From contig OZ004581.1 in the NCBI GenBank assembly GCA_963924555.1, positions 4,588,001 through 4,652,000 of the forward strand: 64,000 bases of DNA, given 5' to 3'. Positions 12,220 through 26,127 of the stretch are shown here, piece after piece; the first letter of the stretch is position 1, and each line of letters opens with the position of its first letter. Source of the stretch: Crambe crambe (lineage: Eukaryota > Porifera > Demospongiae > Poecilosclerida > Crambeidae). Made by a program: the position numbers and the translations under genes. Under the pieces are notes generated by a model. The model was given only the letters and a program-made list of their open reading frames with translations. It was not told the DNA's origin and did no database searches.

Positions 12220-15200
12220 CTATCCATGGTCCACTATCTTACAATACAAATTCTCTATAATTATGTATGTACTTCTTGTAGTCTCAGTGGTAGTTGCAGC
12301 CTCTGATATTTCAGTAGTAGTTTGTGTATCAGTCGTAGTTTGTGATTCAATGGTAGTTGCAGCCTCAACAGTAGTAGACATTGGATGTGTTGTTGCGGAA
12401 AGAGGAAAAAAGAAACCAGCTTCCCTGTATTGTTCTTCATTACGCTAAAAAATAGCAGAAACAGTGAATCAATGGAAATTATTAAGAGCTACTACTCCAT
12501 GCATTTAAAGGACAGACCCTATTGTACACTATTTCCACGTGATTACTTCTATGAGAAGAAACTATCCATACATACCTGCACTGCTAATTGTAAATCTTCT
12601 ATTGAGATAAAGCCATTCAAAACTTGAACATAAAATACAAATTCCAGTTGTCCCATATCATTTTGATTGATAAGGGATGTAGGAATGGCCACATTTGCAG
12701 GATCAACAGTAATATTGATGACTCTACACAAGGACAATAATAATAACGCACATGAACATACAATCATGAATACATACTCGCTCCTATTCCTGTTGACCAG
12801 AACAACACCACACATTTCTTCTGCACAAAATGCATCGATGATTCCAGATGTAACTTCTCTGAACCTCTGTTGCAAGGCTGGAGTGAACTAATTTCATACA
12901 AAAGTAATAGTAATTTAGTGAGAATTTTGCAATGATGACCTACAGTTTCAGGTGTAAGATTAGGTGCAGTGAAGTTAATACTGTTTTCAGTTCCAGAGGT
13001 CGGAGTCACAACAGGAGGTAGTGGAGGAGGAGGCTCATTCACAATTCCTATAGAGTAACAGAATGAAATGAAGAGAAAAGCATTATCACTTCTTACGTGA
13101 GCAAGTTCCATTGATCTCCTCATGCCCAGGAACACATATACAAACAAATGATCCTTCACTATTCAGGCATTGAGAGTTTCTATCATCTTCACACAATTCC
13201 ATAGAAACAAGGGATGCTTCCAAGCATTCATCAACATCTGTATGCAAGGAGGTACACAACAGAATAATATATAGTGCAGTAATTAACAACAGCTTACCTC
13301 TACAGCTTCGTCCATCATCATACAACCAATATCCCTCACGACAATCACACTGAAATGACCTCTCAGTATTTGTACAGAGATGGTCACAAGGACTTCTTTC
13401 ACATTCATTAATGTCTAACAACAATATAATGTATCACTGCACGTATATCATCAATGTCATACATACCAACACAATCAGTTCCACCAGGCATGAGTAATTC
13501 AAGTCCTGTAGGACAGTAGCACTGCTCATCCCCATTGATCACAGCACATCCATGAGAACACGTTCCTTCACATGTCATGTTGGCTGAATATTTACATTAT
13601 ATCACTTAAAGAAGATGAAATTTCGCAAACTTTCTCTGATTATATACCAGTGCAGTTCCTGTTATCTTCATCGAGAGTGAATCCATCAGTACAGTCACAA
13701 GTATAAGATCCCACAGTATTCTCACAGAGTTGCTGACAGTCATTTATCCCATCACATTCATTTATGTCTATTCATCATTTTTCATACATCAATGTCGTAC
13801 AGTTGCATACAAACACTGACCTTGGCATTGACTATCATTTCCTGCTGTTAGTCGATATCCATCTAAACAGGCACAGTTAAAACTGCCTTCTGTATTCTCA
13901 CAGATCTGATCACATAAAGTTGTGTTGGTCTGACACTCGTTAATATCTGTATACAAGTTTTTTCCATCATTGCTATCATGCTTGGTATGATGGAGAATGA
14001 GGCTAACCATAACACTTTGATGCATCCCCAGTGTATCCATCAGGACAAGGCCCGCACACAGCACCAATACCAGGAGCTGGCACATCCATACACTCGACTC
14101 CTTCAAAACACTGGATCTCTGAACAGCCATTGCGGTCTTCCTCACAAAACACTCCACTAAAGGCTGGAGACACATAGGAGGTGCATGAAATGGATGAATA
14201 TATAATCATGATACATACCTTCGTGACATATACAGTTAAGTATGGTAGTGGCATTGGTTGATAGCAGCCCATCTCTCGTGCAAATCCCCCCATTAGCACA
14301 AGCACATATTTCCACAATGGGTGTGAAAGTTGATGAAGCACCATTGGAGTCATTGGAAAAAAATGTCAGAGAGTCAGTAGTCACTTCTTGCAAATTCCAG
14401 CGAAGAATGTATTCTCTTTCTCCTATGTGATCCAAGGCAGAGTTGGGTGGGAGTCCTCCAAGCACGGCGAGTGTAATCTCATCTCCTGGGTCTTCAACTA
14501 GGATAGTGTATGCTGACTCCTGTCCTAGAGTAACACTGAAGACCATATCAGCAGAAATGTTTGGTGGGAAATTGGCTGTAAAGGACGAATCAAGTGAATA
14601 TTTTTGGTAGTTATTGCCAGTTGCTGTCTTACTTATTGTATCTTCTGTGAAGTTTGTTTCCTTTTCATGGTTTAAGGCATTCATAGCAACTTCCATGTCT
14701 CCAGTAGCAGTAAGATCGAATATACACTGGGGGTTTTCTTCACATGTCATTGCTACTTCATTATCAACGTCCAATTCATTTAAAAATATTGGGGTAAATG
14801 TTTCCTCAACAACAGGTTTACTGTCTCGGAAAAATCTTTCTTCATTCATTAGTCTCCCTACAGTGTTACATGCAGCAAATGATGATCCATTATGCAATAC
14901 TTTTAATTATGACTCACAGTGTGTCTCTAAATGAGGAAATATTTGCTGATCTGTGTTGATATTTGGGATCGGATCTGTATCCTGTCGTGTGTGAAATTCA
15001 TTATTTGGATCCCCATCCAAATTTCCTAGAAATCCTTGTGTTCTTCCTGCATATGTTCTTGGAACAAACATTCTGAAATTTAGGTAACTTCCACCATCAG
15101 TCACAGTGAGTGATATATGACTTTCTAGGAAGGATACTTCAAGGTTTCTCCCATCTGTCCTTGTTAATTCTGCATTGCCAGTTGCATCTTTCCATTTTTG

Positions 15201-18200
15201 TCCAATATGCAGTCGATTGGTGATGTCTTCAGACATGTTACTCCATGTCTGATGCACTCTAAAACCTCTCTCAAACTGCATTATATAATACATAGAACAT
15301 GTCATACTTATTGTTGCTCAGATAATTAATTACATGAAATGACAATCCTGGTCGACCAAATGCAAGATCAATGTGGACGGAAACTCTTGAGAACCTATTC
15401 CATGGTTGCATTCGGCCTTGAAGGGTGAATATTGAAGCTTCAGGGTCTCTGCTTTCTGGAAGGACTTTCAACAAAACATACTCTCCATTGCCTTGGAAAT
15501 CATAGTATTTACCATCGAATGTTAGATAATGTGGATCACCTTGACCATGGCCTGTGATCAGATATAAGATATTTACTCTTAACAAAACATTAATGACTCT
15601 GTGTTTATGACCCTAGAAAACACAATTCCTGCTACAATAGAATATATTGTCTAGATATCATACATTTAAGTTCAAGTACCTAGTTCATATACACTGAATA
15701 TAATTATGAATCATTATCATGTATGCTCTATGCAATCATCCATTTTAGAATCGTGTCGTTTAGAGTATTATATACCTATGGCTGGAGGTTGATAGCCAGT
15801 ACAATCATTGATAACTCTTCGCTTATAGTATCTGCTACAAAGGTCAACTGCACAACAATTACTTCTGAATTCTACATCATGTAGCTGATACTGTTCTTGG
15901 TTAATGATGGGATGATAAAATAACATTGAGCCAGCAAATCCTTCATTGGGAGACACGTGCAGAGCCCTACAACATAAACAACATAGTTATGTGTATTGTT
16001 GTCAACTGAAAGGGTTACAAGGAGATGCAGGATCAATCTACCAATACAATGGTTATTTCCCCGACTATCTTAAAATGTGTTTCAGTTCTCTGGAGTGTAT
16101 GCATTGTAATTTTTAATATGTGGGGCATAATGAACACTTAAAAAACAGTTCATAAAGAAGTCGGCCATTAGCTCCCACACAAAGCTCCTTCATATTATGT
16201 ATAATGGAATACAGGAAACTAAAGAGACGAACTTGAGATAATCAGCCCTCAAGTAACATTGTCTTAAAGTATCAATTATGTACATGACTGGATGCTATTG
16301 TGAAAATTTAGTAAAAAACCCTCCAGAACTGTGAACTGGCACAAATACCAAACTGAAATTCTGCTTATACAATATGGGAATGGGTTGTCAAGGAAACTGG
16401 CACTTCGTATTTATATAATCATTATAGTTATTTATTGATTGGACCAAAACATGCTGATATTCTGTCTTGTATTATTACAATAACACACCAATAAAGTAAC
16501 GTAACAGATTGACTGGTGAATGCAAAATAATAGACTTGATTTCAAGCAATTTATGATTTGTGACTGGTGAAGTTGCAACTATATAGCTACCCATGGATTT
16601 AGTGATTATAACAGCTTTTGGGTGGTCCATCTCTCTAGCTCTGAATATACACAATCCTTCAAGAATGAAACTAAATTCCTTAGTACAAAGGTATCACTTA
16701 TCATAGTGCTATCAGGTATCTAGGCTTGGTTAGGGATTATAAATAGTTCAGATTTCATCTATCACACAAAAAGTGCCCTTCTTGGCTTCTGTACAGTTAT
16801 CATGCATAATATATATATATGCAGATACTCGAGTACACAGCTACATGACTTCATGTAATTCTGGTCCATATAAACTTACCCATTAACATAACAGCACATC
16901 TGAGTCAAAGAAATGTCATTTATTGCCAGCAGCCGTTGAATAATAGGCCGTGATGAAATATAGCAGTTGTTAGGTCCAGGAAGCCTTGTGAATCTTGCAG
17001 TATCTGTTGTAACTTGTTGAAGAGTACATGGACATGGATTAAGCATGGCAGCTAGACTTTCAGGTGTCAATCCACCAATGAAAAAAATTCGATCCATAGC
17101 TTCATGTTGCAGGCATCTAGCATTTATATTAGCAGGAAGAGACATAACCATATTATTGGGCACAGCATTCTGTCTTTTCTGTATCCTTCCAACGTTCGAA
17201 GTGCATGATAAAGCACCACCTATTCTAGTTAGTCCTGATAATGGATGATTTGCGAAGACATTTGCCTCAGAATTGTAGCCAACAACTGCTGCTCTGTTTC
17301 TTCCCACAGAGCTCCATTGGATTTCTCCACACACGTAAGTAAAGACTGCATACGTTCTAATCCCATCAGTAACTATGGTGGCTTGATAACTATTAACCTA
17401 TAAAGGCATATTAACTCTGGTAATTATGGCTATGAAATGAAGTGGATCTACTTTACCTTCTGAAGCTCCTCTTCATCAATTCCTAGGTGATCTTCTTCAC
17501 CATGTGGGCTTGGATGCACATTGTCCCAGTGGACAGTGAGGACCCAGTTACCTTCAAATCCTTCTTCACCCTCTTGCTGAGTACTTTGAATGTAAGTGTT
17601 CACTTGATGAAGCCAATTTCTGCCTACTGGATTGGATGCTGCATCATTTGAGTGGAAAATGGCATATCTCACAGCTCCCTCTCTGCGTATATCATTATCA
17701 CTCCAAAATGGTGCAACTGCCATTCCAGTCCTTGTCCAATAATTCTGTGTTGGGAACCTCTCTGGTACTGAAAACTTCCATGGTCTATTAAATGATACAA
17801 CTCCATTTTCATTGACCTGCATGTGAAATGGTTCAGTATGCATGCTTGTAAAGCATATGTATTAAGGAAGCAAAAAGGTTATAATAGTCATCATGCAGAT
17901 GCAGCCGCTATGTAGGAATGAGCTCCCTGTGTAGGATTAGTTGGGAATGAGCATGGTTTAGCAAATATCTACAATACAAACTATATCAGGGGTGGCTGAG
18001 GACTCCAAAAAGTGGGGGGGCTCAAAATTGCACATCGATGACTACTCCCGATTCACTTTGGGGGGGCCGGGGGGAGGAAGCTCACTGATTGTACGTGTGG
18101 CCGGCCATGCATAGGCAACAGTGCTAGTGAGGGGCCCCTGAGGGTGTGGGAGGGAGATGTGCCCCCTCTCGCGCAGAGCGCAAAAGAAAATTTTACTTTT

Positions 18201-19717
18201 TTTGGAGGACTCTACTTTTTTGTTGTGCCAGTCTAATCATAAACAATAGAGAGAGAAATTTGTGACAGATGCTCAAGTAAGGAGTTAGGCAACAAAAAAT
18301 TTGCTCTTTTTTATGGCACACACACTAGCTAGTTAGCAGCTTTATGTAGACCAAGTTAGCTAGGCTGACTAGCTATTAAATATATCTAGCTACATAACTC
18401 AGTGCAGCTGGAAAGTCCTTGTGTTTTGGTTTTGGTTTTGGTTTTTGCATGCAGCATTGGATTTTTCATATTTTTTATGATGAGAAATAAGAAATTTAAT
18501 TGGTTTGGCCTAATGTGCAACATCATTTGTGACTTGAAACAATGCAGTCACTAATCATTAGTGACTAGACAGTAGAGCTTATTGCTGCAGTTAGTCAATT
18601 ATATAATGGGTCCAAAAAGTGGGGGGGGGGGGGGGGGGCTCAGCCCCCACCTGCTAAAAAGTGGGGGGGCTCTAGCCCTTCTCGCCCCCACCCTCAGCCG
18701 CCACTGTATATAATCTTTGTATCCCTTGTATTCTTGCTTCAGTTTCATCTTAACAGCTAACATAACAGCATCAGCTGCTATAATCAATCATTTTTCATAT
18801 TCTTCTTCTTCCACAGACAAGTAAAACTTCATAGTCCTTCCACTAACAATAAATTCATACTAGGGAAATGCAAAACATTGTGGGGTGAGTACACATGCTC
18901 AGTTGAAAGAGAATATATGTACAACATGCGCGATGTGTGTATTATTTTTTTATAATATTATTGATCAAGGATTTTGACTGGACAATGATAGTGAGCGAAA
19001 TAATTATCTGCTTCATAACTCTACAAGATTATTGGGGATGATTTAGACTGTGATTGATGCCTATTTTTCATGCTATTTTGGACCTCTTTTCTAGATGTAT
19101 GCAGTTTAGTTGACCCTGCAAGAAGATACAGAGCGTCCACCCATTCCCAACAAACCTTACATATAGCACTCCCTGATATTGCATGCGCCACACATATTAT
19201 ATATTATGAATAAAAAAGTGTACAAAAAAGTCAGCTAATAATCCCTACATCACTGCACATGAGTCAGAAAAATATTCATCCAATATGACTATGTGCTCTC
19301 ATGAATGTCAATGGTGATGAGCAGTGCTACTGTCTTACATGGAACTGTGATGTGATGTCAGTGATGTAGGGATTAGCTATTAGCTGAAGGCAGCTGGTGA
19401 GAACTGCTGTAGAAAAGTAACCTTACATGGTTCCCCCCCCCCCCAATCACTTGTAATTATACCATAATTTGAAAAGATTTTGACACTTGTAGATATCCAA
19501 AAATGAATTACAATCAATGCTATGAATTTTTTTCACTTGCTACATGAAAATTAATTAAGGTAGTGTACAGTGCTTACATATGCCAAAGTGGCAATTCTAT
19601 TCCCAAAAATCAGACCATCTGGAATATTAATGGCATGAGATACTGCATCTGCTCTAGCCTTGTCCAACTCCAAGACACCAGGGAAAGTAGTCAAGTTCAA
19701 AGCAGGAAGGAAAATTC
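12220..19717 (-). CDS. NIDO-AMOP-VWD-EGF module, copy 3 (3' half of a larger gene)
   Basis: Exons 19578-19717, 17457-17816, 16880-17397 (NIDO and start of AMOP), 15776-15966 (AMOP), 15334-15551 and 14918-15275 (VWD), 14219-14857, 14008-14163, EGF exons 13821-13946, 13648-13767, 13467-13583, 13298-13414 and 13097-13237, then 12944-13047, 12778-12887, 12576-12723 and the Thr-rich end 12220-12444. Every junction keeps phase. The NIDO, AMOP and VWD exons differ clearly from copies 1 and 2, whereas exons from 14857 downward are nearly the same in all three. Introns after the first NIDO exon (17817-19577) and within AMOP (15967-16879) are much longer than in the other copies and hold repeats. The first exon begins in phase 1 and accepts the last EGF exon at 20069-20185, so this is probably the C-terminal half of the SRCR-IgGFc-EGF gene upstream. 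Confidence 0.8.
17987..18706. mobile_element. hAT-like non-autonomous element in NIDO intron
   Basis: The right end reads inward cagtggcggctgagg, a start typical of hAT elements, and the left end caggggtggctgagg is a diverged inverted match. Inside are G-rich and C-rich blocks (18607-18639 nearly all G) and no transposase frame. It explains the long first intron of copy 3. The flanks do not give a clean 8-bp duplication. Confidence 0.6.
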
Positions 19718-20068
19718 CTAAAGACAGGAAGATAAAGGATTACATGATTTGTAGGCATCAACAGAACTTTTGAGGAAAGATGTTGTCCATATTATTTTAG
19801 AGATACTTACATAGTTGCATACACTCAATAAGCATGGGATCCCACATAATGACCTCAGTGTACTCTCAGTACTTATTAGCAGGCTCCATGATGGGCCTTA
19901 ATGTGAAAGAAGCCCTACTACTATTAGTCTCTTTATTATACATGGTTATAGATGATCATTATTGTAGGCTGGTAATGCAAACCAAGGAATATATAGCTAT
20001 GATTGTATAAATCTTCAACCTTTGGTAGCTATTAGCATGGTAGTGATTAAGATAGAAGAGTGACTTAC

Positions 20069-22431
20069 TTTCACAAACTAATCCATCTCCTGAAAATCCT
20101 CTATTGCAGGTACAGATATGGGAACCATGTGTGTCAGTACAGAGAGCATTATGATCACACGGATTCAAGGCACACTCATCTATATCTTAATAAATCATAG
20201 TTAGGTTAGTCAATTAATTCTACAAAACAGTGACTATAAACATTACTTTGACAGGTAAACCCATCTCCTGAGAATCCACTATTGCAGGTGCAGATGAAGG
20301 AACCAAGAGTGTCAACACAATAAGCATTTGCATTACAAGGTCGTGTAACTAGACACTCATTGATATCTGTTAAAAAAATTAATGAGTTAGAACGAAACCT
20401 AAACCAAGCAACTAGTAATTATACATAAAGAGTGCCTCAGCCATACATTAAGTGCCTAAACCAGCAAGAAAAACATTTCCCGAATATGAACATGCAAAAG
20501 CAGTGGAAAATTAAGGCAGTGCATGTAGCCGAAGGGAGTATTATTATTATTGTAGCTAGATGAGAATATGCTGACATTACTTTGACAAGTAAGTCCACCC
20601 CCTGAGAATCCACTATTGCAGGTACAGGCAAAGGATCCAACAGTGTCCAAACATGTAGCATTCACATCACAAGGTAGTGTAGACTGACACTCATTGATAT
20701 CTGAAATGATATTTACAATGGTTATTAATAAAAATACATGCTTGTCATTACTTTGACAAGTAAGTCCATCCCCTGAGAATCCACTATTGCAGGTACAAGT
20801 AAAGGATCCAACAGTGTCCAAACATGTAGCATTCGCACCACAAGGTTGTGTAGATAGACACTCGTTGATATCTGAAATGAATTACAATGGTCATTATTTT
20901 TATCAATGAAAGTCATGATTGATATTACTTTGACAAGAAAACCCATCTCCTGAGAATCCACTATTGCAGGTGCAGACAAAGGATCCAACAGTGTCCGAAC
21001 ATGTGGCATTTGCATCACAAGGTTGTGTAGACTGACACTCATTGATATCTGAAATGATATTTACGATGGTTATTGATAAAAATGCATGCTTGTCATTACT
21101 TTGACAAGTAAGTCCATCCCCTGAGAATCCACTATTGCAAGTACAGGTAAAGGATCCAACAGTGTCCAAACATGTGGCATTTGGATCACAAGGTCGTGTA
21201 GACTGACACTCATTAATATCTGAAATGATATTTACAATGGTTATTAATAAAAATACATGCTTGACGTTACTTTGACAAGTAAGTCCATCCCCTGAGAATC
21301 CACTATTGCAGGTACAGGCAAAGGATCCAACAGTGTCTAAACATGTGGCATTCGCATCACAAGGTCGTGTAGACTGACACTCATTGATATCTGAAATGAT
21401 ATTTACAATGGTTATTAATAAAAATACATGCTTGACGTTACTTTGACAAGTAAGTCCATCCCCTGAGAATCCACTATTGCAGGTACAGGCAAAGGATCCA
21501 ACAGTGTCCAAACATGTGGCATTCGCATCACAAGGTTGTGTAGACTGACACTCATTGATATCTGAAATGATATTTACAATGGTTATTAATAAAAATACAT
21601 GCTTGTCATTACTTTGACAAGTAAGTCCATCCCCTGAGAATCCATTATTGCAGGTACAAGTAAAGGATCCAACAGTGTCCAAACACGTGGCATTTGCATC
21701 ACAAGGTTGTGTAGATAGACACTCATTGATATCTGAAATGAATTACAATGGTCGTTACTTTTATCAATGAAAATCATGATTGACATTACTTTGACAAGAA
21801 AACCCATCTCCTGAAAATCCACTATTGCAGGTGCAGACAAAGGATCCAACAGTGTCCAAACATGTGGCATTTGGATCACAAGGTCGTGTAGACTGACACT
21901 CATTGATATCTGAAATGAATTACAATGGTCATTACTTTTATCAATGAAAGTCATGTTTGACATTACTTTGACAAGAAAACCCATCTCCTGAGAATCCACT
22001 ATTGCAGGTACAGGCAAAGGATCCAACAGTGTCCGAACATATAGCATTCACATCACAAGGTTGTGTAGACTGACACTCATTGATATCTGAAATGATATTT
22101 CCAATGGTTATTGATAAAAATACATGCTTGACATTACTTTGACAAGTAAGTCCATCCCCTGAGAATCCATTATTGCAGGTACAGGTAAAGGATCCAACCG
22201 TGTCCAAACACGTGGCATTTGCATCACAAGGTTGTGTTGATTGACACTCATTAATATCTGCGTAATTGTAACATGCATGAATTTTTTCCAGATTTATTTA
22301 GCTACACTTACTTTGGCAGAAGGATCCATTTCCTGAGAATCCACTATTGCAGGTACATATAAAGGAACCAACAGTGTCCAAACACATGGCATTGGCATCA
22401 CAAGGTCGTGAAGACTGACATTCATTGATAT
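20069..22431 (-). CDS. Thirteen EGF-like domain exons, one domain per exon
   Basis: Thirteen exons each encode one six-cysteine EGF-like domain of the form D/N-INECQS..PCDx[23 protein letters not shown]. The first is 22312-22431, the last 20069-20185 ([15 protein letters not shown]). All start and end in phase 1, so any number could be spliced together. Most have the consensus for calcium binding at the start (I-N-E-C with the Asn in CDxNA). The middle ones are nearly identical to each other. They lie between the IgGFc-binding exon (23359-24681) and the first NIDO exon (19578-19717), in matching phase, and form the stalk of the presumed large extracellular protein. Confidence 0.85.
20570..22310. 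repeat. Tandem exon-plus-intron repeat, unit about 171 bp
   Basis: The 3' ends of EGF exons fall at 21099, 21270, 21440 and 21611, steps of 170-171 bp; neighbouring steps are 171-178 bp. Both the EGF exon and the short intron (gatatctgaaatgatattta... aaaatacatgctt) are repeated almost unchanged. The array is therefore a tandem repeat of whole exon-intron units, with two intron versions alternating (one with 'atttacaatggttatta', one with 'tacaatggtcattactt'). Confidence 0.85.
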
Positions 22432-23358
22432 CTGAGTAAATTATAGATGTAGTTCTCAGCAGTTTAGTTGAGCTTGTAGCAAGAGATACAAAGTCATAGT
22501 TTGTAATATAAAGTGTGGCACCATCATTTTCCCCTAATTAATAGCTAATGCCAAAAGCAAAATTGTGATGGAAGGATTATGAATCTTACGAATAATTATC
22601 ATAGATGAACCATTTAAATTTAAATGCTGATCGCTGATATTATTTCTAGAGGGATTTGAATCAACCAATCTTTTAAAAAATGCATAGTGGGATTGGAAAT
22701 GAGGTCACATGCCATTGGAAGTGTTTTGTGCTTTTATTATTTCCTGTAATTGCAGCTACTATTCTAAGTATTTCTGTATTGATGAACCACAATGTTTGAT
22801 CTCAGCTGCCAACACTCGAGCTCTTTATTTGTGCAAGAGCTTCTTCCACAAAAAAATTAAATTTTGCTGTACATAAACTATCAATTGCATGACACCAGAG
22901 TGATGGTAGTACTCTGTTAGTCAGAGTTATGACCAGACATTTTCATCACTTGAAAGGATTAGAAGGAATGTCCAGAAAGTCAATACACTTTAAAAAGTTC
23001 AGTGTACTGACTTAGTGGTTGTAGTTTTGTGTTACCATCATTATCTATAGAGGCTGATCTTTTGCTATTAATTTTGTTGGCTACTGTCATTATTGAATTA
23101 TTGGCTAGTCTTTCTCTACCAATCGCATCTGCGTCATGATAACTAATAAGGATGGGTGTGTGACCATGAAATAAAAGAAAACAAACAAACAAAAAACAAC
23201 AACAAAATAAACAAGACAAAAACAAAAGACAGATGGCTAGGTGAGCCAGTACAGCCTCGTGCCCTACTATCCTTAACAGTATTAGCCTAGCTCTTTGGCA
23301 TGACCATATACATTTCGTGAGAGTGTATGGTAACTACAGTGCATGGTTATATTATTAC
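22432..23358. other. Intron between EGF array and IgGFc exon
   Basis: About 930 bp on the minus strand between two in-phase exons. AT-rich with A-rich runs near 23170-23230. No domain, repeat family or RNA gene was recognised. Confidence 0.5.
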
Positions 23359-24961
23359 CTTCCGTAGTCTCCAGTACTTGACCAGCAAGATAAGAATACC
23401 CTCGGCCAGGGAAGGCATTGAAACCATACACCAGAACTGATAAGACTCCATTTTTTGCTGAATGTGAGATTCTGTGCTTTCTTGGAACATTCAAATTGCT
23501 AGATATGGTCTTACTACAACCATATCCTACTGTGTGGTTCTCATTATCCCTTACTTCCTGCCAAGTACAATTGATAGCTTGACCATCAAGTAATATGCTA
23601 GCTGGATTGTAGTTTTCAGTTGCAACGGTAACACTGATGTAGTTTGATCCGAAATAAGATGTCGGAAGTGAAATAAAATCAATCTCATGTACATATTGAT
23701 CAAGTGGAGAGATAATGGAAATCGCAGGATCACCCATATTATCAACTGTTCCTCCAAAAGAAAGCTGTGTTAGAAAAACTGGATGCGTTGATTGAAGGTA
23801 GCAATAAGAAGTGGAATAGAAATAAAGTGTATTGGTTCTTGTAGCAGATCTAGACTCCAAGCCACATGTATAGACATAGGATGTATTGGGATTTGAGCTG
23901 ACTGCCTTAAAGGCTTGAGGACCATTCCGACCAGCAAAAGGAGCAAGCAGAAATCGAGTCCCCCAGGTAGCTATAGGTGGTACTTGCACAGCCAAAGGCT
24001 CACAGCCTGCTTCAGATTGTGGTATATTTGCACACTCATGTCCACTGATGACTGTCAGTGGCTTGTTAGATGTGATTATTGTCCCAGTAAGATCATCAGT
24101 ACTTGATACCAGAAGAGTTTGCAATTTATTGAGGAAGATTTCATGACTTGAAGCACCTGATTCAATGGTGACAGAAGTACTGGATGTCTGAATGTCCATA
24201 GGCAGAGATATTGTTCGTGTAGGTGCTACAGTGATGGCAGTTCCATTTTCACATCCAACGAGAAGAATCTGGCTTCTCTGTGCATTCAATGGATTACCAG
24301 AGGAGATAATGCCATATCTGTACTGGCCAATGTTCCTACCAAGTGATAGACATGGATATGCCAAGTACGCTCCATGGTTCAAAAAACTAATAAAATTCTC
24401 AGCAACAACATAGAGCAGGCTACCTTCAGTTGAATAAACACGAATTCCTCTCTGCCTGTTGTTATAGTCACTACCAGTTACTTGATGGCTATTTGGTATG
24501 CTGATAAATACAGGAGCATTAGGTGTCACTGTTCCATTGTGTATTATCCCAGCAATATCTTCAACTTTAAATGAAACACTACCATTAGTTGGGGTACCAA
24601 CTGTCAGCCTAAATTCGGTGAAAGAGAAACCAGCGATGTTTTGCATGAAGCCAATGTAAAAATTACTGCCATATGAAGTTGCTATAATGCAAACAAAAAG
24701 GGTTAATTGAGGAATACATTACGCCATTTAAAATATCTGGAACCTGACTATCCAGAGAAATGATTATCCTGATCACCTCATGAATTTTAATGAGATATTA
24801 AAAATCCATTATTAGGCAACAGCATTCTAACCATTACTGAACCAGTGAAGTGTGACTATGGTCACCATAATATTAGTATGACTATCACATCTAAATAATT
24901 TCTCTGAATTGACATGATAATAATTATAATAGCTACTTACCAGGTGCAACAGTTGGTAGAG
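23359..24961 (-). CDS. IgGFc-binding domain exon with upstream 21-nt microexon
   Basis: A single exon of 1323 nt (23359-24681, 441 codons) encodes an IgGFc-binding N-terminal-type domain. It opens with SNFYIGFMQN, and near the middle has PLTVISGHECANIPQ followed by VQVPPIATWGTRF, the usual G-H-x-C...P..TWG signature. The 5' end follows an AG acceptor at 24682-24683 and the exon ends at a gtaata donor in phase 1, which fits the EGF exon at 22312-22431. A 21-nt exon at 24941-24961 (LPTVAP, donor gtaagt) fits in phase between the SRCR exon and this one; its small size makes it less certain. The domain is found in mucin-like and gel-forming proteins such as FCGBP; binding of immunoglobulin itself is not implied here. 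Confidence 0.8.
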
Positions 24962-25111
24962 CTGTAGTTTGAAGAGGTTGTGGAGGAGTAATACAAAAGT
25001 AGCAAAAAAAGAAGGAAAAAAAAAGGATGATAATAGCCAACAGCCAATAATTATAAGTCAGTTAAAGTATTAAATTACCTCTTCCCTAAAATATATAAAC
25101 ACTTTCCACAA

Positions 25112-25897
25112 AAAGGTGAGAAGGAATTTTAATGAGATTTACTTATCTGTCCCACCCCCACCCATTGGTGCATGGGACAGAGGGAACCACTCAATGATAT
25201 GTTACTTTTTGATATAAGCTAGAGTCATAGCATAGTCTGCTGATTATCGACCAAGACCTATTATTGGTTTTGCCTCTTAGTGCACGGAAAGTCTATGGCA
25301 CCATTGAATGTACTGCTATGGAAACGGGACTAAAATAGCAAGATGTTAGTAGCTGCAGTATGAAAATTAATAGCTCACATTACCCAGCCTCTTGGCTTTG
25401 GAAGATATCTTAAAACAATGAAAGGTATCATCTAAAAGTCGAGTTTGCCGCTTGTTTAGTGAACTGTATGAATGGATTCTGAAAAGAGCTCCTGCAACAG
25501 TCACAAACTTCTGGGGCGTGTAAATTTTGATCATTTTTTCTTATGATGATGTATTTTACAGCACATAAAAAATCATTCTTAAAAGGATCTTAACATATAG
25601 CTAGTGGATCTAAAAGCGAGACATAACTATAGGTCGATGTGAAGGTAGCCCCACACTAGGGAGTCTGGTCTAGAATTTTGTATGCACCGTATATATGACT
25701 GTCATAATAGTAGCGTATGCATTACCAAACAGTAGCTTTTCATTGTGACGACCTCAGGTAAACTGAATATGCTCTCTAGCTACAACAGACTTATACAAAC
25801 ACACTACTGTGCTTATATAAATTTGTCCCACCAATGAATGTGGCCACCCAATCAAGTTTTGCATATGAATCTCATTAAAATTATCTTCACACCTCTC
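25112..25897. mobile_element. Inverted-repeat element in SRCR-IgGFc intron
   Basis: The left end ggtgagaaggaattttaatg is matched, inverted and with a few changes, at about 25870-25897 (ctcattaaaattatcttcac). It contains at 25650-25740 the same dispersed segment seen in NIDO copy 1 at about 3640-3800. The same 'aaggaattttaatgagatt' word occurs at about 37515. No coding frame. Confidence 0.5.
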
Positions 25898-26127
25898 TGC
25901 TAAACATGTTGGCCCTAAGTTATTCACACTCTTCTTCTGTCAATACGTAATATAGTAGTGTGCACAGCAAACTATTGGTAGCTAATCATGATCATAGCAT
26001 GAATTTCCTGCTGGCATAATAAACTTCAGTATGCAGCTAGCATAGCACTTATAGTGACTATTACCAATAGACTGAAGTGGTTATTATGTAGCTATGTACG
26101 TAAGTAAATAAGCATTACCACACTTAC

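Larger units (their letters stand above)
1..19717. repeat. Tandem array of three about 6.1-kb gene units
   Basis: The sequence at position 1 (taaaataacttgttttactt, then a shared 'cagggattgca') recurs at about 6110 and 12107, marking unit boundaries. Each unit contains one 17-exon NIDO module, its introns and the spacer to the next unit. Intron sequences are also shared, so the copies are recent or kept alike by gene conversion. Confidence 0.85.

Noticed and set aside
18599-18787. Frame across a G/C homopolymer
   Set aside because: It reads through the C-rich block of the hAT-like element and has no gene context.
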